Below the pieces are notes generated by a model. That model worked only from the letters and a program-made list of their open reading frames with translations. It was not told the DNA's origin and made no database searches. DNA of 64,000 nucleotides, taken from the NCBI GenBank assembly GCA_945863885.1, contig CAMAZY010000015.1, positions 1 to 64,000 on the forward strand, written 5' to 3'. The translations under genes and the position numbers were made by a program. The DNA is from an uncultured Clostridia bacterium (lineage in GTDB: Bacteria > Bacillota > Clostridia > Oscillospirales > Acutalibacteraceae). This document shows positions 28,212-37,174 of this stretch, in pieces (the first letter of the stretch is position 1; each line of letters starts with the position of its first letter).

Positions 28212-28229
28212 GAAGCGAAAAATACTTTT

Positions 28230-28270
28230 CACCGCAGAGGGAATTCTCTGCGGTGATTATTTTGGTTTTT
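28230..28270 (+). terminator. pckG terminator
   Basis: CACCGCAGAG pairs with CTCTGCGGTG (28246-28255), followed by a T-rich tract. Confidence 0.8.
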
Positions 28271-28289
28271 GCGAAAAAACCGGCTTAGA

Positions 28290-28530
28290 AAATGCGTACC
28301 AATAGCACAACTTTGCTTACTTTCGTGACTGAAAGGCTGTTGCACGGCTTCATAGCCGCCGTACTTTCTGCTTTGCCTTACTTTCTTCCCGTAGAAGTAG
28401 TTCCTTCTACTTGGTAAGTGCCCGTGCGGCATGAGCACAAGGTAAAAGAATAGAACGAGCTAAAGCAGAGAAGTGCAGACTAACTGTTAGATAGCTAAGT
28501 TAAAAATAACCGAGTACTGACGATCAGCCG
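28290..28530 (+). repeat. Dispersed repeat family copy, rightward
   Basis: It carries the variant core GTGCCCGTGCGGCATGAGC (28418-28436), preceded by a short TAGAAG/CTTCTA hairpin and followed by CACAAGGTAAAAGAATAGAA. Matching copies lie at 50137 and 63896 (inverted) and 50609 (direct). Confidence 0.65.
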
Positions 28531-28534
28531 GTAA

Positions 28535-28647
28535 CCCCTCTGTCACTTCGTGACATCTCCCCTTTCAGGGGAGAACCCTCTTGTTGCTGACTTGATAAAA
28601 TATTTTTCGCCCCTGAAAGGGGAGATGTCGCAAGGCGACAGAGGGGT
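28535..28647. repeat. Inverted repeat of about 38-bp arms
   Basis: The left arm starts ACCCCTCTGTCACTTCGTGA and the right arm (28609-28647) reads back nearly identically, ending GCGACAGAGGGGT. Within the arms are nested palindromes (CTTCGTGA-type loop and CCCCTTTCAGGGG). The 34-base centre is AT-rich. It resembles a small nonautonomous mobile element or a long-hairpin RNA; neither arm ends in a T-run. Confidence 0.75.
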
Positions 28648-28868
28648 CTTACACCGCTAAACTAAAATTTAATCGCAGCTTTCCCGTAACCACGCCGACT
28701 TCCCTCCGCTTATAATCTACCAGCTTCCCGATATGAAAAAAACGTTTCTGCGGGAAAAGCTCCCCCTTTGGCACAAAGAAAATCCGCGACCGCAATTACG
28801 CATTACGAATTACGCATTGTTCTTTCCCCGGCATTGGTGTTGCCATGCGACCGTTTTACAACACAAGA
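28648..28868. repeat. Dispersed repeat modules, no gene seen
   Basis: It contains the CGCATTACGAATTACGCATT phrase (about 28799-28818), also found at 49872 and 53826, and a CCCCGGCATTGGTGTTGCC module shared with 129-138 and 63620. Confidence 0.55.
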
Positions 28869-28871
28869 GAA

Positions 28872-28905
28872 CCCGACAGCACTTTTCAGCACTGTCGGGT
28901 TTGTT
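28872..28905. terminator. Terminator hairpin after the hydratase gene
   Basis: CCCGACAG pairs with CTGTCGGG (28892-28899), with further pairs inside. The T-run is better on the plus strand (TTTGTT) than on the leftward side, where the hydratase ends at 28920. Confidence 0.55.
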
Positions 28906-28919
28906 GCTTCGTTCAATTC

Positions 28920-31193
28920 TTATTTATTTCGCGCCTTGTAGTAATTCATCAGACAGCCGTCAAGGATAATTTCCTTTTCGTCCTCGGTAAGACCCTTGAC
29001 ATACAGCGTGATGTCGTCAATGCCGTCTTTGGTGATGACCTTTGCCGGGATTTCCTCTTTGCCGTTCTTGATGGCTTCACGGATTCCGGGAACGTAAACA
29101 TAGTCGCCGTCCGTGTAGTTAAACTCAGTGTCACGGCTGATGGTGAACGGAAGAATACCCCAGTTGATGCAGTTGGAACGGTATCTCTTCGTTGCAAACT
29201 CATAGCAGATGTTCGCAAAGCCGCCGAGTACCTTCTGACAGGACGCCGCCTGTTCTCTTGCAGAGCCGTCGCCGGGGCGGCAGGCAAATACGCACGAGCC
29301 GAACTGGGTGTTCTTTGCGGTTTCTTCGGCGTTGTCGGTGACTTTCGAAAGTACGTCAATGACCTCGGCTGAACCGTTGTCCGCTCTTCTCTTGGCTTCT
29401 TCGGCGGCAACTGCCTTGGCTCTGGGCACGTACTGCGGCTCACGGCGGGACAGCGCAAACTCCGAAAGGCGAAGCGGATTCGAACGGTAGGACGAGGTTT
29501 CGCCCGAGGGAATCAGCTCGTCGGTGGTGGTGACGTCGTCGTGCAGTACGCAGGCAAGCTTGACAAGAAGATTGTCGGAAAGCTCGTACATGGCGGGCCA
29601 ATCGGTGATGTTCGGGCCGAACTTCAGCTCGCTTTCCGGCTTGGGATTGCCGAAGCCGTTGTATACCCGCTTGTCATATACGCCTTTTTCGAAGTGGTAT
29701 TCCTTGTCGTAATCGGGAATCTCGATGTCGGTTGCGGCGGTGAGAACACCGTGATTGAGTGCTGTTGCAGCGATGGAGCGTGCGTCAACAAGCGCAACGC
29801 CTGAAAGCTGACCCTCGCCGGGCTTGCTGCCCTCACGGTTCGGGAAGTTTCTTGTTGTGTGACGAATCGAAAGTCCGTTGTTTGCCGGAACGTCGCCTGC
29901 GCCGAAGCACGGACCGCAGAAGCAGGGCTTAAAGACGGCACCGGCTTCGAGTAACTTGCCCTGAACGCCGTTTTTGATAAGTGCAAGGTTGACGGGCACG
30001 CTTGACGGATAAACGGAAAGCGAGAAGTAGCCGTCGCCGGTTGACTTTCCGTCAAGAATTGCCGCCGCTTCGCAGATGTTTTCGAACATACCGCCCGAAC
30101 AGCCGGCGATAACGCCCTGGTCAACGGTGATTTTTCCGTCCTTGATTTTGTCCTCAAGACGGAAATCAACCTTGTCGCCGAACTGCGCCTTTGCCGCTTC
30201 CTCCACCTCTTTAAGGATAGACGGATTCTGCTGAAGCTCATGAATCGTGTAAGCGTTTGACGGGTGGAACGGGAGCGCAATCATGCTTTCAATCTTCGAA
30301 AGGTCAACACGGATTGCCATATCGTAGTAAGCCGCCTTGCCGGGCTTGAGTTCTTTATATTCCTCGGGTCTTGCGTGGGTGAGGTAGTAGTTCTTAACCG
30401 TTTCGTCCGTTTCCCAGATTGAGGAAAGACAGGCGGTTTCGGTGGTCATGACGTCGATGCCGATTCTGAAATCCATGCTCAGATTCTTGACGCCCGGGCC
30501 GACAAATTCCAGAATCTTGTTCGTGACAAGTCCGTCCTTGAAGACCTTTCCGCAAAGAGCGATTGCAACGTCGTGAGGACCGACGCCCTTTTTCGGTGCG
30601 TTCTCGAGATAAACCAGAACGACCTCGGGCTTTTTGACGTCCCAGGTGTTTTTGAGAAGCTGTTTGACAAGCTCCGGACCGCCTTCACCGACGCCCATGG
30701 TACCCATCGCTCCGTAACGGGTGTGGCTGTCCGAGCCGAGAATCATTTTACCGCAGCCGGTCATCATCTCTCTTGCGTACTGATGAATGACCGCCTGATT
30801 GGCGGGAACATAGATGCCGCCGTACTTGATTGCCGCCGAAAGACCGAAAACGTGGTCGTCCTCGTTGATCGTGCCGCCGACTGCGCAAAGGCTGTTGTGG
30901 CAGTTGGTCAGCGCATAGGGAATCGGGAATTGCTTCAGTCCGCTCGCTCTTGCTGTCTGAATGATGCCGACGTAGGTGATGTCGTGCGAAATAAGAGCGT
31001 CGAATTTAATCTGCATGCCGCTGTCGTCTTTTGCGACATTGTGGGCATTTAAAATGCCGTATGCGATTGTGTCGTTTCTTGTGCCGGGATTGACGCCCAT
31101 CGAAGCAAGCTGTGCCTTTTGCTCGGCTTCGGTTCCGTCAATAAGGGTTCTTCCGTCTACAAGGTAAACGCCGTGGTTAATTACTTCCATCAT
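28920..31193 (-). CDS. Aconitase-superfamily hydratase (YbhJ-like)
   Basis: The 757-residue protein belongs to the aconitase superfamily. Cys365 in GCSGG and Cys426/Cys429 in CGPC correspond to the three [4Fe-4S] ligands of aconitase; SDSHTRYGAMGTMG and the C-terminal swivel domain with RYRSNCINWG are also present. Length and pattern resemble E. coli YbhJ, annotated only as a hydratase, rather than AcnA (about 890) or AcnB. With isocitrate dehydrogenase nearby it is a good candidate for the cell's working aconitase, but that is inference. It starts 18 bases after malQ and is co-transcribed with it. Confidence 0.85.
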   Translation of the reverse strand: MMEVINHGVYLVDGRTLIDGTEAEQKAQLASMGVNPGTRNDTIAYGILNAHNVAKDDSGMQIKFDALISHDITYVGIIQTARASGLKQFPIPYALTNCHNSLCAVGGTINEDDHVFGLSAAIKYGGIYVPANQAVIHQYAREMMTGCGKMILGSDSHTRYGAMGTMGVGEGGPELVKQLLKNTWDVKKPEVVLVYLENAPKKGVGPHDVAIALCGKVFKDGLVTNKILEFVGPGVKNLSMDFRIGIDVMTTETACLSSIWETDETVKNYYLTHARPEEYKELKPGKAAYYDMAIRVDLSKIESMIALPFHPSNAYTIHELQQNPSILKEVEEAAKAQFGDKVDFRLEDKIKDGKITVDQGVIAGCSGGMFENICEAAAILDGKSTGDGYFSLSVYPSSVPVNLALIKNGVQGKLLEAGAVFKPCFCGPCFGAGDVPANNGLSIRHTTRNFPNREGSKPGEGQLSGVALVDARSIAATALNHGVLTAATDIEIPDYDKEYHFEKGVYDKRVYNGFGNPKPESELKFGPNITDWPAMYELSDNLLVKLACVLHDDVTTTDELIPSGETSSYRSNPLRLSEFALSRREPQYVPRAKAVAAEEAKRRADNGSAEVIDVLSKVTDNAEETAKNTQFGSCVFACRPGDGSAREQAASCQKVLGGFANICYEFATKRYRSNCINWGILPFTISRDTEFNYTDGDYVYVPGIREAIKNGKEEIPAKVITKDGIDDITLYVKGLTEDEKEIILDGCLMNYYKARNK

Positions 31194-31211
31194 GTGTATG
31201 ACCTCCTGAAC

Positions 31212-32714
31212 TTATCCTCGTCTGTAAAGACGGTTGATTTCTCTGTAATAGTTTTTGTCGAGCTTGTCTAAAGCGTCCGGACCCAAGCGGAATGACCAGT
31301 TGTCCGTAGCGGTGCCGGGTTTGTTCATTCTTGCATCCGCTCCGTAGCCTAACATATCCTGAATCGCTACAACAGCGGTATCCGCCGAGCTTCTCCATAC
31401 CGTTTCGATGACCGCACGGCACGAACCGCTGTAGCTTCCGCCGTCACCCCAGTTGTTGCCGCCGAAGCAGCAGTAACGAAGCGCAAACGCTCTTTCACGG
31501 TCGCTCGCCTCCCAAAGCCAGCCCAAAATCGTGTTGTTGTCGTGCGTGCCGACGTAGGCAACCGAATTTTTCGGATAGTTGTGGGGCAGGTGGGTGCTGT
31601 CGCCGTCGGGGTCAAAGCCGAACTGAACGACTCGCATTCCCGGAAAGTCTGTATCTTCAAGAAGCTTGACAACGTCCTCGCCGAAAACGCCCAAGTCCTC
31701 GGCGACAATGTCTGCATCGGGGAGCGCCTTTTTCACGGCATTAAACAGCTTCATGCCGGGGCCTTTCTGCCACTCGCCGTTTTTGGCGGTTTCGCTGTCG
31801 GCGGGTACTGCCCAGTAAGAAGCGAAAGCTCTGAAATGATCGATTCTGACCGTATCGTAAAGCTTTAAAGCGGCTTCCAGACGGCTGATCCACCAACGGT
31901 ATTTGTCCTTTTCCATTGCGTCCCAGTCATAAAGGGGGTTGCCCCAAAGCTGACCGTCGGCGGAAAAATAGTCGGGCGGAACGCCGGCGACCTCTTCGGG
32001 CGCAAGCGATTTCTTGTTGATTTTGAAAAGCGAAACGTTGCTCCATACGTCCACGCTGTCAAGGCTTACATAAATCGGCATATCGCCGAAAAGCCGTACG
32101 CCTTTTTCGTTTGCGTATTCTTTGAGCGTGCGCCATTGTGTGAAAAATACGAACTGTGCAAAGCGGTAAAAATCGGTTTCGGCTTTGAGTTCGTCTGCGT
32201 GCTTTTTGGCGCTGTCGTACTTCTTCCATTTTTCGTCCCATTCCCACCACGGGCGAAGCTGGCTAAGGTCTTTGATTGCCATAAACAGGGCATAATCGGT
32301 GACCCATTGATTCTGTTCGGTGAAAAGGTCAACGAGTGCCTTGGTGTCGGCGTTGATTCGCCCGAAAGCTTTTCTCAGCGTCTCAAGCCGCTTCGTCAAG
32401 GCAAAGTAGGGGGCGGTCTGATAAATACTGCCGTCGTATTCGTTTTCCCGGACTTCCTCTTCGGTCAAAAGACCGTCTTTGAAAAGCCCCTCGGGGTCGA
32501 TGAGCGAAAGATTGCCGGCAAAAGCGCTGACCGAGCAGTACGGCGAGCCGGTGAAGTCAACCGGCGTCAGCGGCAATACCTGCCAGAGATGAAAATTCAT
32601 CTCTTGAAGTAAATCGACAAAGTGATAGGCTTCTTTTCCCATCACGCCGGTTCCGAAACGGCCGGGCAGGGAAGTCAGGTGTAAAAGCACACCTGCGGTA
32701 CGATTTTTATTCAT
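31212..32714 (-). CDS. malQ: 4-alpha-glucanotransferase (amylomaltase, GH77)
   Basis: The 500-residue enzyme has the GH77 pattern: HLTSLPGRFGTG at the N-terminus, GDMPIYVSLDSVDVW, nucleophile Asp in VRIDHFRAF, acid/base Glu in VAEDLG, and VGTHDNNT. It moves alpha-1,4-glucan chains between acceptors in maltodextrin or glycogen metabolism, in the cytoplasm. Length is standard. It leads a two-gene unit with the hydratase and has a good promoter at 32758-32786. Confidence 0.95.
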   Translation of the reverse strand: MNKNRTAGVLLHLTSLPGRFGTGVMGKEAYHFVDLLQEMNFHLWQVLPLTPVDFTGSPYCSVSAFAGNLSLIDPEGLFKDGLLTEEEVRENEYDGSIYQTAPYFALTKRLETLRKAFGRINADTKALVDLFTEQNQWVTDYALFMAIKDLSQLRPWWEWDEKWKKYDSAKKHADELKAETDFYRFAQFVFFTQWRTLKEYANEKGVRLFGDMPIYVSLDSVDVWSNVSLFKINKKSLAPEEVAGVPPDYFSADGQLWGNPLYDWDAMEKDKYRWWISRLEAALKLYDTVRIDHFRAFASYWAVPADSETAKNGEWQKGPGMKLFNAVKKALPDADIVAEDLGVFGEDVVKLLEDTDFPGMRVVQFGFDPDGDSTHLPHNYPKNSVAYVGTHDNNTILGWLWEASDRERAFALRYCCFGGNNWGDGGSYSGSCRAVIETVWRSSADTAVVAIQDMLGYGADARMNKPGTATDNWSFRLGPDALDKLDKNYYREINRLYRRG

Positions 32715-32757
32715 AGGTTCCTTTTTTGTTCCTTTCTTTTCAACAGACTATTATAGA

Positions 32758-32786
32758 ATTATACTATAAACGGGGCTTTCTTGCAA
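32758..32786 (-). promoter_or_regulatory. malQ promoter
   Basis: On the minus strand TTGCAA (32781-32786) and TATAAT (32758-32763) are 17 bases apart. Confidence 0.8.
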
Positions 32787-32798
32787 GCGTTCACGCCA

Positions 32799-32840
32799 AA
32801 AAAACGCCGTATTCAGTCCTGAAACCGAACACGGCAGTTT
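32799..32840 (-). terminator. Terminator after the coiled-coil protein gene
   Basis: GCCGT and ACGGC with internal GAA/TTC pairs form the stem. Leftward it ends in TTTTTTT. Confidence 0.75.
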
Positions 32841-32854
32841 TATCTGATTGAATC

Positions 32855-33661
32855 TTATTCCTCGTCCTCGTTCTGCTGCGGCTTGGGTCTTGCAGCGGCT
32901 CTGAAATTCGGACCTCTTCTGATTTCGCTGAGCTTCTTTTCGTAATCGGCACTGTATCTTTTTGCGACAGAGTCAATGTCATTGACGTTTTGCATCATGA
33001 CACTCTTGACGGCAGACATAAGGCTTAATGCATAATCGTTTGAGCCTGCCATAGCCGCCTGCGCCCATTTCATGGTCAGAGCGATGTGCTCCTCACAGGC
33101 TTTCTTGGTGGCCGCCATCTGTTCCTGAGCACGTCTGTTGGCTTCGGCAACGATCTGATCGCCTTTTTCTCTTGCCATCTGGGTGATGGAGTGAGCAGAA
33201 ACAAGCTCTTCCGCCTGTTGCTGTGCTTTGGAAATGATCTGGTTGGCTCTGTCGTTGGCGGAGTTGGTGGTCGCCTGACTGTATTCGTCGGCGGAGGCTC
33301 TGATAGAGTCAGCCGAACGCTTGGCGTTTGTGATAATGTCGTCTCTTGAAGCGATGATATCACGGGAAGTCTTGATTTCGCCGGGAAGCTGTTCGTTTAC
33401 CACGTCAACGAGGTTTGAAAGCTCCTGACCGTCAACGATTCTCTTCTTCTTCGAGAAAAAGAACTTCTTCGAGGAGGAAACAATGCGGTCAAACTCGCCG
33501 ATCAACTCGTCAAAGCTCATGTTGCCCCATTTATCGCTCATTTCCTCTTGGGAATATCTTTCAAATTCGGAATCGTCATATTCTTCCTCATCGTCATCGT
33601 CGGCGTCGTTAAAGCCGATGTAATCGATGTTTTCCTCTTCTTCTTCCTGGAAGTATGCCAT
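32855..33661 (-). CDS. Coiled-coil protein with acidic N-terminus, unknown role
   Basis: The 268-residue cytoplasmic protein starts with about 40 very acidic residues (EEEEEN, DADDDDEEEYDD). It then has a short region with FFFSKKKR, and from about residue 85 to 250 a continuous Ala/Gln/Glu/Lys-rich coiled coil (ANQ, AEEL, AEANRRAQEQM). The coil pattern recalls DivIVA, V-ATPase subunit H or apolipoprotein-like helices, so automatic searches may call it an ATPase subunit; no ATPase motif exists. It follows coaD by 68 bases. A role as a scaffold at the membrane or division site is a guess. Confidence 0.65.
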   Translation of the reverse strand: MAYFQEEEEENIDYIGFNDADDDDEEEYDDSEFERYSQEEMSDKWGNMSFDELIGEFDRIVSSSKKFFFSKKKRIVDGQELSNLVDVVNEQLPGEIKTSRDIIASRDDIITNAKRSADSIRASADEYSQATTNSANDRANQIISKAQQQAEELVSAHSITQMAREKGDQIVAEANRRAQEQMAATKKACEEHIALTMKWAQAAMAGSNDYALSLMSAVKSVMMQNVNDIDSVAKRYSADYEKKLSEIRRGPNFRAAARPKPQQNEDEE

Positions 33662-33729
33662 AAGTATCTATCCTTTCTTTTTTTAGTAGTTAGGGTTCCT
33701 TAACGTTTTATATACTCGCCGCAGGCCGA

Positions 33730-34221
33730 TTACTGCTGACGAAGCTTGCTGATAATGTCGCCGCTGATTTCGGGCGGGAGAAACGGTGTCACGTCTCCGC
33801 CGAGCTGGCAGATTTGCTTGATAACGCTTGAAGACAGGAACATATTCTCGGCGCTTGCCGCCATGAATACGGTTTCCACGTCGGGGTTCAGGCTTTTGTT
33901 GGCAAGTGCCTGCTGAAATTCGTCTTCAAAGTCCGAAACGGCACGAAGTCCCTTGATAATAACGGCTGCGTTCTTTTGCCGTGCGTATTCGGCAAGAAGT
34001 CCCATATAGAAATCAACTTCAACGTTCGGAAGATCCGAAGTGCAGCGCTCAATCAGCCCGACTCTTTCCTCGACCGAGAAAAGCGAAGAGCCTGTTTTGC
34101 GGTAGTTGGACATAACAACCACAATAACCTTGTCGAAAATCTTAGCGCTTCTTCTGATGATATCGAGATGTCCTTTTGTAATCGGGTCAAAGCTTCCCGG
34201 GCAGATAGCGATTTTACTCAA
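33730..34221 (-). CDS. coaD: Phosphopantetheine adenylyltransferase
   Basis: The 163-residue protein has CPGSFDPITKGHLDII with the HxGH-type nucleotide motif, GLRAVSDFEDEF, and the C-terminal ISSSxVK-type motif (here FLSSSVIKQI). It makes dephospho-CoA from phosphopantetheine and ATP. The start must be the TTG at 34221: translation from there gives exactly the family N-terminus, and it overlaps the rsmD stop by eight bases, so the two are translationally coupled. The open frame above it is out of phase with rsmD and not real. Confidence 0.95.
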   Translation of the reverse strand: MSKIAICPGSFDPITKGHLDIIRRSAKIFDKVIVVVMSNYRKTGSSLFSVEERVGLIERCTSDLPNVEVDFYMGLLAEYARQKNAAVIIKGLRAVSDFEDEFQQALANKSLNPDVETVFMAASAENMFLSSSVIKQICQLGGDVTPFLPPEISGDIISKLRQQ

Positions 34222-34774
34222 ATAACTCACTTCCGATGGTTGCGGCTCTGTAAACCGTGAGAGAGATTTTTCCGTAGTTGTATTTTTTGGATTGGAAATG
34301 GCTGCCGATATCTTCGGGCAGTTCTTCATCTTTAGGCGCTTCACAGATGACAACGCCGCCGGGATTGACGACTTTTTCGATTTCACCGAGTGCACTTTGT
34401 AAAAGACCGGTTTTGTACGGCGGGTCGAGAAAGACGATATCGAACGTTTCGCTTGCCGTGCGCAGATAGGAAATGCTTTCCCGGTTGAGTAAAACAGCCT
34501 TTTCGATAAGCTTTGTGTTTTCGAGATTCTTTTTTGTGACTTCAAGCGATTTCTTTGACGAGTCGACAAAAACGGCTTTTTCTGCGCCTCGGGACAGCGC
34601 TTCAATTCCGAGCTGACCGGAACCGGAAAAAAGGTCAAGAATTTTTCTGCCCTCAATTTCGAACTGAATAATGCTGAAAAGGGCTTCCTTTACTCTGTCC
34701 GTTGTCGGGCGGACGTCCTCCCCCTCAAGGGTAATCAGATTTCGTCCTCTTGCTGAGCCGGTTATAACACGCAT
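34214..34774 (-). CDS. rsmD: 16S rRNA (guanine966-N2)-methyltransferase
   Basis: The 186-residue enzyme has the SAM-binding motif LDLFSGSGQLGIEALSRGA, the catalytic DPPY at about residue 116-119, and the N-terminal MRVITGSARG. It methylates G966 in 16S rRNA. AGGAGGC stands upstream of the ATG. It overlaps coaD by eight bases, a pairing conserved across Firmicutes. A likely promoter lies in the AT-rich 34800-34860 stretch. Confidence 0.95.
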   Translation of the reverse strand: MRVITGSARGRNLITLEGEDVRPTTDRVKEALFSIIQFEIEGRKILDLFSGSGQLGIEALSRGAEKAVFVDSSKKSLEVTKKNLENTKLIEKAVLLNRESISYLRTASETFDIVFLDPPYKTGLLQSALGEIEKVVNPGGVVICEAPKDEELPEDIGSHFQSKKYNYGKISLTVYRAATIGSELFE

Positions 34775-34892
34775 TGAAAGCCTCCTACGGTGGTTTATCC
34801 GTCAATCAATTATATATTATTGCATTTTTTTTTGAAAAAAGCAACAGTATTTGACTATTTTCTCGCTTTTTTCAGCATTTACCAGCCGAAAA

Positions 34893-35861
34893 TCAGTCTA
34901 ATTTTGCTTTTGGAGCAATATTTTTGCGTCCGTGATTGTAAAGCTTGCGGTTATCAAGTGCCCATTGACGGGGGGAGAAGCCGCCTTTTTCGACTTCGGT
35001 CAGCGTGTCGGCAATCTCGAAAACGGTTGCATCGAGGGTGTCAAGCTGACTTAAAAGCTCCGCTTCGAGGAACATCGGACGCACCGCCGCACCGAATTCG
35101 GGCGTACCGTGGTGAGAAATGACCATGTGTTCAAGAAGTGTCACGCACTCATCGTCGATACCGAGTTCCTTAGCTTTCTGCTGAATTTTCATGCTGCCCA
35201 TGACAAGGTGACCCAACAGCTCGCCCTTGACGGAATAGTTCGTGACGATACCGGCGGGGCTTATGTCAAATTCGTCAATTTTACAGATATCGTGAAGCAC
35301 CGCTCCGGCGACGAGCAAATCCCTGTCAACCGACGGATAGATACCGCAAACGCTGTCGGCAAGGCGGAGAATGGACAGCGTGTGATATAAAAGTCCGCCT
35401 CGCATGGCGTGGTGAAGCTTATAAGCCGCCGGCCAGAACACAAGCTTGTCCTCGCAGTCTTTGATGAGTGCTGTCGTCAGCGTTTTAATCTGTGTATCGG
35501 TGATGCTTTCTATGTAAGAGTAGATTTTATCGAGCATCAGCTTTCCCGGATACTCGGCGGACGGAACAAAGTCACCGATGTCAATGTTGTCGCTTTCGGC
35601 AACGGCTCTGATTTTGTCAATGCGAAGCTGATCCGCTCCGTTGTACTGAGTGATTGTACCTCTGATTTTGATAAGCTCGCCGGCGCTGTATTCGCCGTGA
35701 ATAAACTCTTTATAATCCCAAAGCTTAGCGTTGATCTCACCCGTTTTGTCGCATAAAACAAGGTCGAGATACGGCACGCCTTTTACATTCATCTTCTTTT
35801 CGAGGCTTTTGATAATGCAGTAGCCCTCGCTGGTACCGTTGGAAAGAGTTGTAAAATTCAT
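34893..35861 (-). CDS. yhaM: 3'-5' exoribonuclease YhaM (OB fold plus HD domain)
   Basis: The 322-residue protein has an N-terminal OB-fold nucleic-acid-binding domain (about 1-90, with VPYLDLVLCDKTGEINAKLW) and a C-terminal HD phosphohydrolase domain with H-x..HD (AGAVLHDICKI) and further His residues (MVISHHG). YhaM degrades RNA and short DNA 3' to 5' in Gram-positives. Length is usual (about 314). It lies 24 bases downstream of yitT in a run starting at obg. Confidence 0.92.
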   Translation of the reverse strand: MNFTTLSNGTSEGYCIIKSLEKKMNVKGVPYLDLVLCDKTGEINAKLWDYKEFIHGEYSAGELIKIRGTITQYNGADQLRIDKIRAVAESDNIDIGDFVPSAEYPGKLMLDKIYSYIESITDTQIKTLTTALIKDCEDKLVFWPAAYKLHHAMRGGLLYHTLSILRLADSVCGIYPSVDRDLLVAGAVLHDICKIDEFDISPAGIVTNYSVKGELLGHLVMGSMKIQQKAKELGIDDECVTLLEHMVISHHGTPEFGAAVRPMFLEAELLSQLDTLDATVFEIADTLTEVEKGGFSPRQWALDNRKLYNHGRKNIAPKAKLD

Positions 35862-35885
35862 ATGGTAACCACCTTTTGTAAAAAT

Positions 35886-36728
35886 TTAATGAAACCCTTG
35901 TCCCATTACTTCGCCGATGTCGGCGACAAAGGAGAAGGCGCTTTTGTCGTTTTCGCTCACAAGCCGCTTGACTGCCGACACCTGTGACGAGCGCACGATG
36001 CAGAAAATAATCTGCTTATTTTCGTTGGTGTAGCCGCCTTTGGCCGGTATGACGGTGACGCCCCGGGAAATCTCGGAAAGGATTTTTTGTGTGATAAAAT
36101 CTGCGTTTTTTGAAATGATGATAAACGCCTTGCCGGTTCCCGTTCCGACAAGAACAAGGTCAATAAGCTTCGATGTGACGAAAAGCGTGACCACGGCGTA
36201 CATCGTGCTTTCAAGGCTTCGGAAAACAAAGTACGAAGCGGTAAGAACCACGAGGTCAACGAACATCATCAGCTTTCCGACCGAGAAGTCGCCCCGCTGC
36301 TGCTTGATTAAAACGGCGATGATTTCTGTTCCGCCCGTTGTGGCGCCGGCAAGAAGAATAAAGGCCAATCCGATTCCGGCGAACACGCCGCAGAAGACGC
36401 ACGCGAGAAAAATATCACCGGTGTACGGCGGAATAAACAGCTCGCCGATGTCGATAAAGGACGTAAAGACGATTGTCGCCGCAATGGAGCGGAGGACAAG
36501 GCCTTTTCCGAGCCGCAGATAGCCGATGATAAAAAGCGGAATGTTGAGCGTAAAGACCGAAAGGCCGACCGGGATAAACGGGAAAATCCGGTTTATCATG
36601 ATGGATATGCCGGCAAGTCCGCCCTGCACGATCCCGTTCGGCACGGAGAACATATTAACGCTCAGGCTGAAAAGCGCCGAGCCGGCAACGACATAAAAAC
36701 AATTGACAGCAGCTTTCTTGATATTCAT
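35886..36728 (-). CDS. YitT-family membrane protein
   Basis: The 280-residue protein has five or six membrane helices in its first 180 residues (a YitT_membrane domain, with NGIVQGGLAGISI and ATTGGTEIIA) and a C-terminal cytoplasmic DUF2179 domain of about 80 residues (GVTVIPAKGGYT, IIFCIVRSSQ). Members are common in Firmicutes and their transported substrate is not established. It lies 18 bases downstream of mrnC. The Gly-rich membrane signatures make the family call firm though function stays open. Confidence 0.9.
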   Translation of the reverse strand: MNIKKAAVNCFYVVAGSALFSLSVNMFSVPNGIVQGGLAGISIMINRIFPFIPVGLSVFTLNIPLFIIGYLRLGKGLVLRSIAATIVFTSFIDIGELFIPPYTGDIFLACVFCGVFAGIGLAFILLAGATTGGTEIIAVLIKQQRGDFSVGKLMMFVDLVVLTASYFVFRSLESTMYAVVTLFVTSKLIDLVLVGTGTGKAFIIISKNADFITQKILSEISRGVTVIPAKGGYTNENKQIIFCIVRSSQVSAVKRLVSENDKSAFSFVADIGEVMGQGFH

Positions 36729-36746
36729 AAGAACCCCAAAAAGAAA

Positions 36747-37160
36747 TTATTGCACCTCCGGGGTCTCAAGACTTTCTATGGCAAGCGCAAAAAGCTCACG
36801 GAGCCTTTCGGTGTCGCCGTTTAAGTATACGAAGCCGAAAACGGCTTCAAGCCCGGTGGCGTAATGGTAATCACGGTTGCTCGCATTTTTTGCGATGTGA
36901 TTAGTATGTGCATTCCGCCCCCGTTTAAACACGTCCGTTTCCTGCTTGGTGAAGCTGTCGGCTATCGCTTCGGCAATTTTCGCCTGTACCTTGGCGTTGA
37001 CAAGCTTCGCCGCACTGTTGTGAAGCTTTTTTACCGGCCTGTTTGCGTCGCAGACAAGCATTTCTCTGACGAAAAGGTCAAACACCGTGTCCCCGATAAA
37101 GGCAAGCGTCAGAGGGCTTAGCTGTTTTGCATCGCAGTCTTTTTCAAAAAGTATTCCCAT
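36747..37160 (-). CDS. mrnC: Mini-ribonuclease III
   Basis: The 137-residue protein is a lone RNase III catalytic domain without a double-stranded-RNA-binding domain: SPLTLAFIGDTVFDLFVRE carries the metal-binding Asp, NAHTNHIAKNASNRDYHYATGLEAVFGFVYLNG the second motif. In Bacillus it matures 23S rRNA ends. Length matches (about 140). It follows obg by 14 bases. Confidence 0.93.
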   Translation of the reverse strand: MGILFEKDCDAKQLSPLTLAFIGDTVFDLFVREMLVCDANRPVKKLHNSAAKLVNAKVQAKIAEAIADSFTKQETDVFKRGRNAHTNHIAKNASNRDYHYATGLEAVFGFVYLNGDTERLRELFALAIESLETPEVQ

Positions 37161-37174
37161 GAAATAAAACTTCC

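Noticed and set aside
34222..34656. N-terminal extension of the coaD frame
   Set aside because: It is rsmD read in another frame. The TTG at 34221 gives the exact CoaD start.
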